Assembly (NCBI GenBank): GCA_025361665.1
Contig: JANYKF010000242.1
Span: 1-14,077, forward strand
DNA: 14,077 nt
Direction of reading: 5' to 3'
Origin: Clostridiaceae bacterium
GTDB lineage: Bacteria; Bacillota; Clostridia; DSM-8532
Position numbers and translations under genes: made by a program. How positions within the stretch are numbered: position 1 is the stretch's first letter; each line of letters begins with the position of its first letter. Below, in pieces: positions 1-5,911 of the stretch. Below the pieces are notes generated by a model that had not been told where the DNA came from, made no database searches, and worked only from the letters and a program-made list of their open reading frames with translations.

Positions 1-987
1 GATGCCGGCCAGCCCCAGGGGAGCCCCGCTGTCTGCGATCACGAGGTTCTTCGGCCCGAGGACCAGTTTCCTGCCGTCGAGGAGCTCCAGAACTTCACCG
101 TCCTTCGCCGTTCGGACGCGTATTTCATTCCTGATGCGTGCGCGGTCGAAGCCATGGGTTGGCTGGCCGACCGCGCACATGACGTAGTTGGTGATGTCGA
201 CGATATTGTTGATAGGGCGCATGCCGACCTTCAGCAGTGCCGTTTTCAGCCATAGCGGCGAGGGTTCGTTCACCAGGCCCTCGATTGCGACCGCCGCGTA
301 GCGACGGCACAGATCGGAATTCTCGACCTTCACGGGGAAAGCGGGCAAATCGGCTTCCGCATGGAAGGCGGACAGCGGCCTGAGCGGACTTCCATAGATG
401 GCGGAAAGCTCGCGGGCGATGCCGTAGTGGCCCCAGAGATCCGGACGGTTGGTCAGGGACTTGTTGTCGATTTCGAGGACCTCGTCATCGAGCCCGAGTA
501 CCCCGGCGAGGTTCTGCCCTGGCTTGCAGATGATTCCGGCAAGGTCCGCGATCTCGTGAGCGTCCGCAGCCGGAATGAGATCGGCGAGTCCGACTTCCGA
601 AGACGAACAGATCATGCCGGCGGATGAGACGCCTCGCAGCATCGAGGCCTTGATTTCGACGGGATCCCCTTCTCCGTGCCAGCGCACCATTGAACCCGGC
701 CGGGCGACCACAACCATTTGTCCGACCTCAAGGTTGGAGCCCCCGCAGACGATCTGTTCCGGGACCGTTTCCCCCACGTCAACCATCACGACGCGCAGCC
801 GATCGGCCCGGGGATGCGGGTTCAGTTCCGCGATCCGGCCGGCCACGATGTTCTTCAGTCCATCCGCGAGGTTTCCATGTCCCTCAACCTCGACCGTACG
901 CATCGTCAGGTCACTGGCCAAGCGTTCCATCGTCAGATCGGCTGGCAGGTCCACATATTCACGAATCCAATTGAGCGATACCTTCAT
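1..987 (-). CDS. pheT: Phenylalanyl-tRNA synthetase beta subunit, N-terminal part (runs off left edge)
   Basis: PheT is the large subunit of the cytosolic alpha2beta2 enzyme that charges tRNA-Phe; it contributes tRNA binding and editing. The visible 329 codons read in one frame from an ATG at 987 to base 1. The start MKVSLNWIREYVDLP is the standard PheT N-terminus. Residues about 40-150 match the EMAP/OB-fold tRNA-binding domain (VEGHGDL, HPRADRL, VCGGSNLEVGQ, GVSSAGMICS). After that come LEIDNKSLTNRPDLWGHYG and the start of the B3/B4 editing region with GMRPINNIVDITNYVM and GQPTHGFD, all family hallmarks. An AGGAGA lies about 7 bases upstream of the ATG. The gene follows pheS by 24 bases in the usual pheST order, so it should share the T-box leader. 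Family members are about 800 residues, so more than half the gene is outside the window. No defect is seen. Confidence 0.97.
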   Translation of the reverse strand, partial: MKVSLNWIREYVDLPADLTMERLASDLTMRTVEVEGHGNLADGLKNIVAGRIAELNPHPRADRLRVVMVDVGETVPEQIVCGGSNLEVGQMVVVARPGSMVRWHGEGDPVEIKASMLRGVSSAGMICSSSEVGLADLIPAADAHEIADLAGIICKPGQNLAGVLGLDDEVLEIDNKSLTNRPDLWGHYGIARELSAIYGSPLRPLSAFHAEADLPAFPVKVENSDLCRRYAAVAIEGLVNEPSPLWLKTALLKVGMRPINNIVDITNYVMCAVGQPTHGFDRARIRNEIRVRTAKDGEVLELLDGRKLVLGPKNLVIADSGAPLGLAGI

Positions 988-1011
988 GATCCTGTCTCCT
1001 ATCCTCTCCTG

Positions 1012-2049
1012 CTACCTGAACTGGCTGAGAAACCGCAGGTCCGCGCTGTGGAACAGGCGGACGTCGTCCACCCCGTAGCGCATCATGACCAGGCGGTCCA
1101 GGCCGATGTTGATGTAGAATCCCGACCAGACGGCCGGATCGAGCCCGGCCGCCTTCAAAACGTTCGGATGCGGCGATCCGCCTGGCATGACCTCGATCCA
1201 GCCGACCTGCTTGCATACCCTGCAGCCCTTGCCGCCACAGACGAGGCACTTCATGTCGATCTCGAAACCCGGTTCGACGAACGGGAAGAACCCCGCCCGC
1301 ATGCGCACATCCACTTCCTGGCCGAAAACCTTCTCGAGGATGGACTTGACGAGCAGCTGGCCGGACGCGAAGGCGAAATCCCTGTCGACAATCAGCGCCT
1401 CGTACTGGAAGAATGCGCGCTCGTGACGGGCGTCGGTGGCTTCGTTGCGGTAGACGCGACCCGGATAGACGAACCGGGCCGGGGCGCCTTTCTGCTGCAG
1501 ATAGCGGATGGAAGCGCCCGTCAGGTGCGGACGGAGCGCCAGGCGTTCCGCGCCGCGCTTTTCCTCGGTGCCGGCGATCCAGTAGGTGTCCATGGATTCC
1601 CGGGCCGGATGCTCCGGAGGGAAATTGAGATTGTCGAATCCATACAATTCACTCGTGATTTCGTTTTCGGAATAGACCTCGAAGTTGAGGGATCGGAAGA
1701 TGTCGTTGAGGTCGTAGGCCATCTGTGTGATTGGGTGCAGGCCGCAGGACGGGATGGCCATCCCGGGCCTGGTCAGGTCGATCTCTCCCGTGAAGGCGGA
1801 CGCTTCCGCGAGGATGGCTTCCTGACGCTGTTCGAGGGCGGCGGCGATGGCTTCCTTGGCCTCGTTCGCCAGACGGCCGACGGTCTTGCGTTCCTCCCCG
1901 GACAATTTGCCCAGTTCCTTCAGGATTTCAGTCAGCATCCCCTTCTTGCCCATCAGCTTCTGACGGGCCTCCTGGAGCTGTTCCAGACTGCTTGCGGACA
2001 GAATCTCCGAAATACCTTCCGACCGCACTGTTTCCAGTTTTTCCAGCAT
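1012..2049 (-). CDS. pheS: Phenylalanyl-tRNA synthetase alpha subunit
   Basis: Catalytic subunit of phenylalanyl-tRNA synthetase; it activates phenylalanine with ATP and transfers it to tRNA-Phe in complex with PheT. It is 345 residues, normal for the family. The N-terminal helical coiled-coil (about residues 1-90, rich in E, K, A) is followed by the class II core: RFVYPGRVYRNEATDARHE (motif 2), FFQYEALIVDRD, and GLDRLVMMRYGVDDVR (motif 3). It carries the CLVCGGKGCRVCK cysteine cluster found in many bacterial PheS proteins, followed by GWIEV and HPNVL. The ATG at 2049 is preferred over an in-frame start at 2079 because AAAGGAGGAG sits directly upstream of it; the 2079 start lies before that ribosome binding site, right next to the leader terminator. 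It is first gene of the pheST operon and is controlled by the T-box leader just upstream. Confidence 0.97.
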   Translation of the reverse strand: MLEKLETVRSEGISEILSASSLEQLQEARQKLMGKKGMLTEILKELGKLSGEERKTVGRLANEAKEAIAAALEQRQEAILAEASAFTGEIDLTRPGMAIPSCGLHPITQMAYDLNDIFRSLNFEVYSENEITSELYGFDNLNFPPEHPARESMDTYWIAGTEEKRGAERLALRPHLTGASIRYLQQKGAPARFVYPGRVYRNEATDARHERAFFQYEALIVDRDFAFASGQLLVKSILEKVFGQEVDVRMRAGFFPFVEPGFEIDMKCLVCGGKGCRVCKQVGWIEVMPGGSPHPNVLKAAGLDPAVWSGFYINIGLDRLVMMRYGVDDVRLFHSADLRFLSQFR

Positions 2050-2064
2050 GGCTCCTCCTTTGGC

Positions 2065-2094
2065 AAAAAAAACGCCCATGAATCACTTCATGGG
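2065..2094 (-). terminator. Intrinsic terminator of the T-box leader
   Basis: A perfect 8-bp stem (CCCATGAA / TTCATGGG, loop GTGA, 2075-2094) is followed on the minus strand by CG and a run of eight T (2072-2065). It ends 15 bases before the pheS start codon and is the terminator arm of the T-box switch. Confidence 0.93.
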
Positions 2095-2307
2095 ACGATT
2101 TCTCGCGGTACCACCCAAATTGCCCGTTGCCGGGCCTCCTCATCTGCATCTCGTATCGGGGATGAACCGGCCGGGACTACTTGTCACCCCGGCTGCTCTC
2201 CGGCGAACTTCGGACTGTCTTTCCACGGGGATGCTTTCAGCCGCTGGCAGCCCCTCTCTGGTTGGAAGACGACAAACCTACTTTCCAGATCATCGCAGTG
2301 ATATGTT
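2065..2307 (-). promoter_or_regulatory. T-box riboswitch leader of pheST (Phe-specific)
   Basis: The minus strand carries the T-box sequence TGGGTGGTACCGCG at 2117-2104, one base off the consensus AGGGUGGNACCGCG. It is followed by a terminator whose 5' arm (CCCA at 2091-2094) can instead pair with the TGGG of the T-box, giving mutually exclusive antiterminator and terminator. Upstream is a long structured Stem I. The probable specifier codon is UUC (2207-2205), in the context CGAAGUUCGCC followed by GGAGAGC, which resembles specifier loops of other Phe T-boxes. Known mechanism: uncharged tRNA-Phe pairs with the specifier and with the T-box bulge, stabilises the antiterminator and allows pheST transcription. 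The 5' limit is inferred from the predicted promoter. The element is certain; the exact specifier is a reading by eye. Confidence 0.93.
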
Positions 2308-2313
2308 TCTTCC

Positions 2314-2342
2314 ATTTCACCACAGATCCACGAGAAAATCAA
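2314..2342 (-). promoter_or_regulatory. Predicted sigma-A promoter of pheST
   Basis: TTGATT (2342-2337), 17-bp spacer, TGAAAT (2319-2314); each box matches the consensus at four of six positions or better. Predicted transcript start is near 2307, just before the T-box Stem I. The position fits the leader, but the boxes are only moderate. Confidence 0.5.
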
Positions 2343-2353
2343 GCTGGATTCCT

Positions 2354-2386
2354 GCGTGTGAATGGCACCCCTGGTGCCAGTCACGC
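2354..2386. other. Strong hairpin between symporter gene and pheST promoter
   Basis: Perfect inverted repeat TGGCACC / GGTGCCA with a 3-base loop (2363-2379), extended by GCGTG / CACGC across a small internal loop (2354-2386). It lies 18 bases beyond the symporter stop codon and 12 bases upstream of the pheST -35 box. It has no T-run after it in the minus direction (AGGAATCC follows), while TTTTTCTT precedes it, so it is not a canonical terminator for the symporter gene. It could be a U-less terminator, a 3'-end stabiliser or an operator near the pheST promoter. Confidence 0.6.
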
Positions 2387-2403
2387 AAGAAAAATGTACA
2401 GGG

Positions 2404-4032
2404 TCAGATCCCATCAAAACATTTGTCAAGATGCTCCTTGGAGAGATCGGCCTTGTTGCGGTACACCAGAGACAGTACAATCGTGATCAGGATGGAAACG
2501 GGCAATGCCACGAACGTGGTGCCGATTTTGGACATCCAGGCGGCGCCTGTGCCGGCTACGAGGTTGTCGACGCCGAAGAAGAGCTTGCAGAGCAGGAAGA
2601 AGGACGAATTTGCATGGATGAAGAACACCCAGACGAACCATGTGGTGAATCCGGCCAGCATTCCGCCGATGGCCGCCTTCTTCGGCATGTTCCGGAAATA
2701 GAGCGCCCCGATGTAGATGGGCAGGAATGTGGCGGAAGTCATCTCGAAGAACACGGTGGTGAATTTGGCGATGACGCCTTCGGCAGCCGGCAGACCGGTA
2801 GTTGCCCATGCGATCAGGGTGCTGATGAGGATGGCCACGAGGATGCCGAACCTTGTGATGAGGATCGTGTTGCCTTTCCTTTTCATTGCTTTCTCGTACA
2901 AATCGCGCCCGGCCGCCGTTCCCATCGTGTGGAACTGGGAACTCAGCGTCGACATGGCCGCCGCAAGCATGCAAATCAGGAAGATGGCGCCGAACCATTC
3001 CGGTATGAACATCTTGATGAACCCGGGGATGATGAGGTCGCTGACCCCGCCATTCGCGACGATGGCGATTTTACCGGTCTTGTTGAAGAACAGCACGTTG
3101 GAAAGGGCACCGACCATGAAGGCTACGCCGGTCATGGAGAAGATGAAGATGCCGCCGGACAGAACTGCACGGTTCAGCTCACGGTCGCTCTTCACGGTCA
3201 TGTAGCGCACCACGAGCTGCGGCTGCGTGAGGACGCCGATACCGACCCCCATGACAATGGTGGAAACAAGCGACCACCACATGGGGCTTCCGGATTTCGG
3301 CATGGAGGTCCATCCCTGGAACCCTCCCTTGACGCTCTTGGCAATATCCGCCTGCACGGCAGGGTTCGTGAAAAGATCGGTTAGCTGCCGATGGGCGCTG
3401 CCGACGCCTCCGAGCAGGGAATAGGCCACGATGAGAAGCGTCACCATCGAAAGGAACATGATGCCGCCCTGAAACGCATCGGTATACATGACGCCTTTCA
3501 TGCCGCCCATCCAGACATAGATGGCGACGATGGCCACGAAGAACAGCAGCGAAACCTCATAGGGAATGCCAAAATAGCTCTGCACGAAATTCGCGCCCCC
3601 CTTGATGACGGATGCCGCGTAGAGAGGCATGGCAACGAAGATGAGGATTCCGATGAACCCCTGGATAAACGGGGAGTTGAAGCGCTTGGACAGGAATTCC
3701 GGAAAGGTGTGTGCGTCCAGCGTGTGCCCCATCCTTCGGGTCCGTTTGCCGAAAAAGATGAACGCGATGAAAATGCCGACCAGGATGTTCAGGAAAGTGA
3801 GCCACAGCAGCCCGAGCCCCATGTTGGCCGCGAGACCGCCGAAGCCGACGATGGCCGACGTGCTGATGAACGTGGAACCATAGGAAAGCGCCATGATGAC
3901 GGGATGAGAACCGCGTCCGGCCACGAGATAGTCTTGGGACGTCTTCGTCCTTTTGTATCCGAGCCAACCCAGAAATACATTGACAAACAGAAAAACCAGC
4001 ACGACCGCAACGGTGTAGAATGTAACCTGCAT
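2404..4032 (-). CDS. Sodium:solute symporter family permease
   Basis: Inner-membrane secondary transporter of the SSS family (PutP/PanF/SGLT fold) that would couple uptake of an organic solute to the sodium gradient. It is 542 residues with about 13 hydrophobic segments, as expected. Family signatures: SQDYLVAGRG near residue 33, GSTFISTSAIVGFGG in the TM1-2 region (sodium-site area), YVWMGGMKGVMYTDAFQGGIM near residues 167-187, and CMLAAAMSTLSSQFHTMGTAAGRDLYE near residues 350-376. The substrate cannot be told from sequence; PanF-like, carboxylate or amino-acid transport are all possible. The ATG at 4032 has GGAGG 8 bases upstream. It lies 31 bases after a small membrane-protein gene, an arrangement typical of SSS transporters with small accessory subunits, and shares that gene's promoter and leader. 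No truncation or frameshift is seen. Confidence 0.93.
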   Translation of the reverse strand: MQVTFYTVAVVLVFLFVNVFLGWLGYKRTKTSQDYLVAGRGSHPVIMALSYGSTFISTSAIVGFGGLAANMGLGLLWLTFLNILVGIFIAFIFFGKRTRRMGHTLDAHTFPEFLSKRFNSPFIQGFIGILIFVAMPLYAASVIKGGANFVQSYFGIPYEVSLLFFVAIVAIYVWMGGMKGVMYTDAFQGGIMFLSMVTLLIVAYSLLGGVGSAHRQLTDLFTNPAVQADIAKSVKGGFQGWTSMPKSGSPMWWSLVSTIVMGVGIGVLTQPQLVVRYMTVKSDRELNRAVLSGGIFIFSMTGVAFMVGALSNVLFFNKTGKIAIVANGGVSDLIIPGFIKMFIPEWFGAIFLICMLAAAMSTLSSQFHTMGTAAGRDLYEKAMKRKGNTILITRFGILVAILISTLIAWATTGLPAAEGVIAKFTTVFFEMTSATFLPIYIGALYFRNMPKKAAIGGMLAGFTTWFVWVFFIHANSSFFLLCKLFFGVDNLVAGTGAAWMSKIGTTFVALPVSILITIVLSLVYRNKADLSKEHLDKCFDGI

Positions 4033-4063
4033 GGAAGCTCCCTCCGATATCCGTATTTCCGTC

Positions 4064-4243
4064 CTACAGATCCTTTTCGATCTCAGATTCGTTCTTTTCC
4101 CATCCAGCGGCTTCCAGTATCTGGGCTGCTTCCTTGTCCGTGCCCTTGTTCCAGTTCAGGATCCCATACACCGCGCACAGCAAGGCGCTCAGGATGCAAA
4201 GAACATAAACCAGCGTGATCCAGCCGTCTGTAAATCCCAACAT
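4064..4243 (-). CDS. Small one-helix protein, probable symporter accessory subunit
   Basis: A 59-residue protein starting MLGFTDGWITLVYVLCILSA. Residues about 8-29 form one hydrophobic helix, followed by LNWNKGTDKEAAQILEAAGWEK and an acidic C-terminus. This matches the small accessory proteins encoded directly before SSS symporters (annotated in databases as symporter small accessory protein; YhdT beside PanF is a comparable arrangement). The role is inferred: assembly, stability or regulation of the adjacent permease. The ATG at 4243 is chosen because AGGGGAGGGGGGAAGAC sits immediately upstream. The same frame stays open to 4441, but that extension reads through the leader hairpins and has no ribosome binding site. 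Confidence 0.85.
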   Translation of the reverse strand: MLGFTDGWITLVYVLCILSALLCAVYGILNWNKGTDKEAAQILEAAGWEKNESEIEKDL

Positions 4244-4285
4244 GTCTTCCCCCCTCCCCTCCGCCGTTCCTTTTCTGAAAACGGC

Positions 4286-4310
4286 AAAAAAATAAAGCCT
4301 CGCCGGCCTT
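4286..4310 (-). terminator. Terminator-like hairpin inside the symporter-operon leader
   Basis: On the minus strand AAGGCC-GGCGA-GGCTTT (4310-4294) forms a 6-bp stem with one G-U pair and a 5-base loop, followed by A and seven T (4292-4286). It lies between the predicted promoter (4415-4443) and the first start codon (4243), with no room for a promoter after it. As placed it would be an attenuator of the small-protein/symporter operon, or the distal terminator of the esterase gene. A second hairpin (GCCGTT / AACGGC) follows it before the ribosome binding site. Confidence 0.6.
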
Positions 4311-4414
4311 ATACGGGGATGCGGGGGAAATATGGAAACCTGTGGCGCGTCTGCCACCGTCCCATCTTCCGCCTGTCCTGCCGTGATGATCCCATACTGC
4401 CGTGCTACAAAAAC

Positions 4415-4443
4415 ATTGTACAGAATGCCCACGCAATTCACAA
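4415..4443 (-). promoter_or_regulatory. Predicted promoter of the symporter operon
   Basis: TTGTGA (4443-4438), 17-bp spacer, TACAAT (4420-4415). The -10 box matches at five of six positions. The predicted start near 4408 gives an untranslated leader of about 165 bases that contains GUGGC/GCCAC and terminator-like hairpins. I could not assign the leader to a known riboswitch class. Confidence 0.6.
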
Positions 4444-4483
4444 GGTGGTTCCGGGCGAATTTCCACTTGTTTTTTCATTCGTC

Positions 4484-4514
4484 GCCCTGCATTCCGCGAC
4501 TGCGGATTCAGGGC
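4484..4514 (-). other. Hairpin downstream of the esterase gene
   Basis: GCCCTG / CAGGGC and TCCGC / GCGGA form an 11-bp stem with a small internal loop, starting 14 bases after the esterase stop codon. The next minus-strand bases are GACGAATGAAAAAAC, with no T-run, so it is at best a non-canonical terminator or a 3'-end stabiliser. Confidence 0.45.
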
Positions 4515-4528
4515 TGGTCATGTAAAAA

Positions 4529-5311
4529 TCAGGGCAGCGGATGCATCCAGTCCAGCATCCGGGGCAGCATGGAATCCCAGTATGGCCAGTCGTGCTCGCC
4601 CGGCCCTTCCAGATACGCAAGCCCGCTGCCCAGGCGCCCTGCGGTGGAAGCGAACATCCGGTTGTCTTTCAGGAGGAAGTCTTCCGTGCCGCAGCACTGA
4701 AATAGCCGCGGCAGTTCCGTCCCCTCACGCACGGCGCGTTCCAGCATTTCCGGAAGATGATGACGGCCGGCCACGCATTCACTCCACGTCCCAAAGACTT
4801 GGAGCAATTCCTGCCGGATTTCATCATCTGGCACTTCATACAGCGTCCTGAGATCCAGTGCCCCTGAAAGGCTTGCTGCCGCGGCATACCGTCCCGGATG
4901 GGCGATTGCGGTCTTTAAGGCGCCGTATCCGCCCATGTCATGTCCGGCAATGAAAGTGTCTTCACGCTTGTCAGACAAGCGGAACAGCCTTTTCATCAGA
5001 AACGGCAGTTCATCCGCGATGAACTGTCCGTATCCGGCACCCCGCCGCATGTCCGTATAGAAACTGCGTCCGGCGGCGGGCATGACGACTGCCATTCCAT
5101 GCGGCTCCACACACCGTTCGATGGAGGAATGCCGCACCCAGGCGGTTTGGTCTTCGGAAAGGCCATGCAAAAGGTACAGGACGGGAATGCCGCTTTTCCC
5201 GGCAGTCGGGCCGGTGGAGGATGCTTCTTCGGATGGCTGCGGGAGAAGCACCTGTATCGGCACATCGGTCCGCAATATACTCGAGTGGCATTGAACCTGC
5301 AATGATACCAT
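4529..5311 (-). CDS. Alpha/beta hydrolase, tributyrin-esterase/FrmB-like, with Asp at the nucleophile position
   Basis: A 260-residue protein with the alpha/beta-hydrolase fold of the esterase D/FrmB/EstA group (cytosolic carboxylesterases). Seen: VLYLLHGLSEDQTAWVR (oxyanion-hole region, residues 44-60), AVVMPAAGRSFYTD (74-87), FIAGHDMGGYGALKTA (120-135), CCGTEDFLL (206-214) and GPGEHDWPYW (236-245). Family members read G-x-S-M-G-G at the nucleophile elbow; here it is G-H-D-M-G-G, so Asp125 (codon GAC, 4939-4937) replaces the catalytic serine. The acid Asp211 and base His240 are kept. Asp nucleophiles occur in dehalogenases and epoxide hydrolases of the same fold, so a changed chemistry or loss of activity are both possible. 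The ATG at 5311 is chosen (AAAGGAAG upstream) over one at 5329, which lacks a ribosome binding site. It appears monocistronic. Confidence 0.88.
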   Translation of the reverse strand: MVSLQVQCHSSILRTDVPIQVLLPQPSEEASSTGPTAGKSGIPVLYLLHGLSEDQTAWVRHSSIERCVEPHGMAVVMPAAGRSFYTDMRRGAGYGQFIADELPFLMKRLFRLSDKREDTFIAGHDMGGYGALKTAIAHPGRYAAAASLSGALDLRTLYEVPDDEIRQELLQVFGTWSECVAGRHHLPEMLERAVREGTELPRLFQCCGTEDFLLKDNRMFASTAGRLGSGLAYLEGPGEHDWPYWDSMLPRMLDWMHPLP

Positions 5312-5326
5312 GAGGACTTCCTTTCC

Positions 5327-5416
5327 CATTCAACCACATGAAATCCGCAATCCGGTCATTCAGCCACATGATGGCCGCTTTCCGGCCACTCGACCTCATG
5401 ACGTCCGCGTACAGTC
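5327..5416. repeat. Three degenerate 30-bp tandem repeats upstream of the esterase
   Basis: Units begin at 5327, 5357 and 5387. Plus-strand units share CA(T/C)TC(A/G)-CC-CATGA---CCGC spaced exactly 30 bases; the first two also share TCCGG near the end. On the minus strand each unit has TCATG at the same place. The esterase start region (GTCCTCATGG) resembles a further shifted unit. Divergence is considerable, so this is an old or selected repeat. Confidence 0.6.
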
Positions 5417-5424
5417 AAGTGACA

Positions 5425-5464
5425 AAGGGATGTCCCGACAGTTTCCGCCGCGGGGACATCCCTT
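5425..5464 (-). terminator. Inverted repeat, possible rnpB terminator
   Basis: A perfect 12-bp stem (AAGGGATGTCCC / GGGACATCCCTT) with a 16-base loop, followed on the minus strand by TTGTCACTTG. It begins about 68 bases after the 3' end of rnpB and is the only strong hairpin there. The T-run is weak, so termination is inferred. Confidence 0.5.
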
Positions 5465-5523
5465 ATCTGTGGCATCCTTTGTTCGTGCATCCATTGTCAG
5501 AAGCATCCCTTTTCCCGGACACC
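5456..5523. repeat. Phased GCATCC hexamer repeats
   Basis: Plus-strand ACATCC/GCATCC/GACACC motifs start at 5456, 5472, 5487, 5503 and 5518, giving spacings of 16, 15, 16 and 15 bases. Several are followed by C and a T-run (CATCCCTTTT, CATCCTTTG). They lie between rnpB and its candidate terminator, and the first copy is inside that hairpin. Function unknown. Confidence 0.45.
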
Positions 5524-5531
5524 CTTTTCAT

Positions 5532-5911
5532 GGCATGACGCATGAGCAGGTCTGTAAGCCGGGTTCTGTCTTGAATGATCATCTGTCTAGGCCTTGCATT
5601 GCTGCAAAGCTCAAGCCACCTCTCGGGGACGGACGGGCCGCCCATGTGTCCCCGGTCGCGGTGTTGCTCCAGGTGGGGTTTGCAGAGCGCTCCCTGTCGC
5701 CAGGGAACCGGTGAGCTCTTGCCTCGCCTTTCCATCCTTACCATCCGTTGCCCGAAAGCAGCGGAGGCGGTCTATTTCTGTTGCACTTTCCTTGAAGTCG
5801 CCTCCACCGGGAGTTACCCGGCACCTTTGCCCTGCGGAGCCCGGACTTTCCTCGCACACGGCCTTTCGGCGCCTGTGTCCGCGACCATCCGACCTGCTCA
5901 TGCCTCATGCC
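5532..5911 (-). ncRNA. rnpB: RNase P RNA, class A
   Basis: Catalytic RNA of RNase P, which removes 5' leaders from pre-tRNAs together with the RnpA protein. The minus strand has the conserved 5' block GAGGAAAGTCCGGGCTC (5853-5837) and the 3' block ACAGAACCCGGCTTA (5569-5555). It also has GTGCAACAGA, the GAGCAACACC-type P10/11 region, GGCGGCCCG, and GAGAGGTGGCTTGAGC, which contains the GGU expected to pair with tRNA CCA. The architecture follows the E. coli-like class A form. The ends pair in an unusually long P1: 5911-5891 against 5552-5532, 20 of 21 positions complementary. The 380-base length is near that of E. coli. The 5' end overlaps the stop codon of trmK, and its own promoter lies inside trmK. 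Confidence 0.96.

Noticed and set aside
1196..1258. Cysteine cluster CLVCGGKGCRVCK in PheS as a possible novel zinc insertion
   Set aside because: This cluster is common in bacterial PheS proteins, so it is not unusual.
718..2301. Long plus-strand open frame of 527 codons opposite pheS and the T-box leader
   Set aside because: It is antisense to the well-supported pheS and pheT genes, runs through the T-box and terminator, and its His/Asp/Arg-rich product resembles no family. It is a mirror of codon bias in GC-rich DNA.
2362..4218. Plus-strand open frames (340 and 275 codons) opposite the symporter
   Set aside because: Low-complexity His/Asp/Glu-rich translations, antisense to a membrane protein with clear family motifs.
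4244..4441. Extension of the small accessory protein to 125 residues from 4441
   Set aside because: It would start upstream of the predicted transcription start and read through the leader hairpins; the ATG at 4243 has a strong ribosome binding site.
5327..5523. Possible CRISPR array
   Set aside because: The units are short, degenerate and abut without unique spacers; no cas genes are present.
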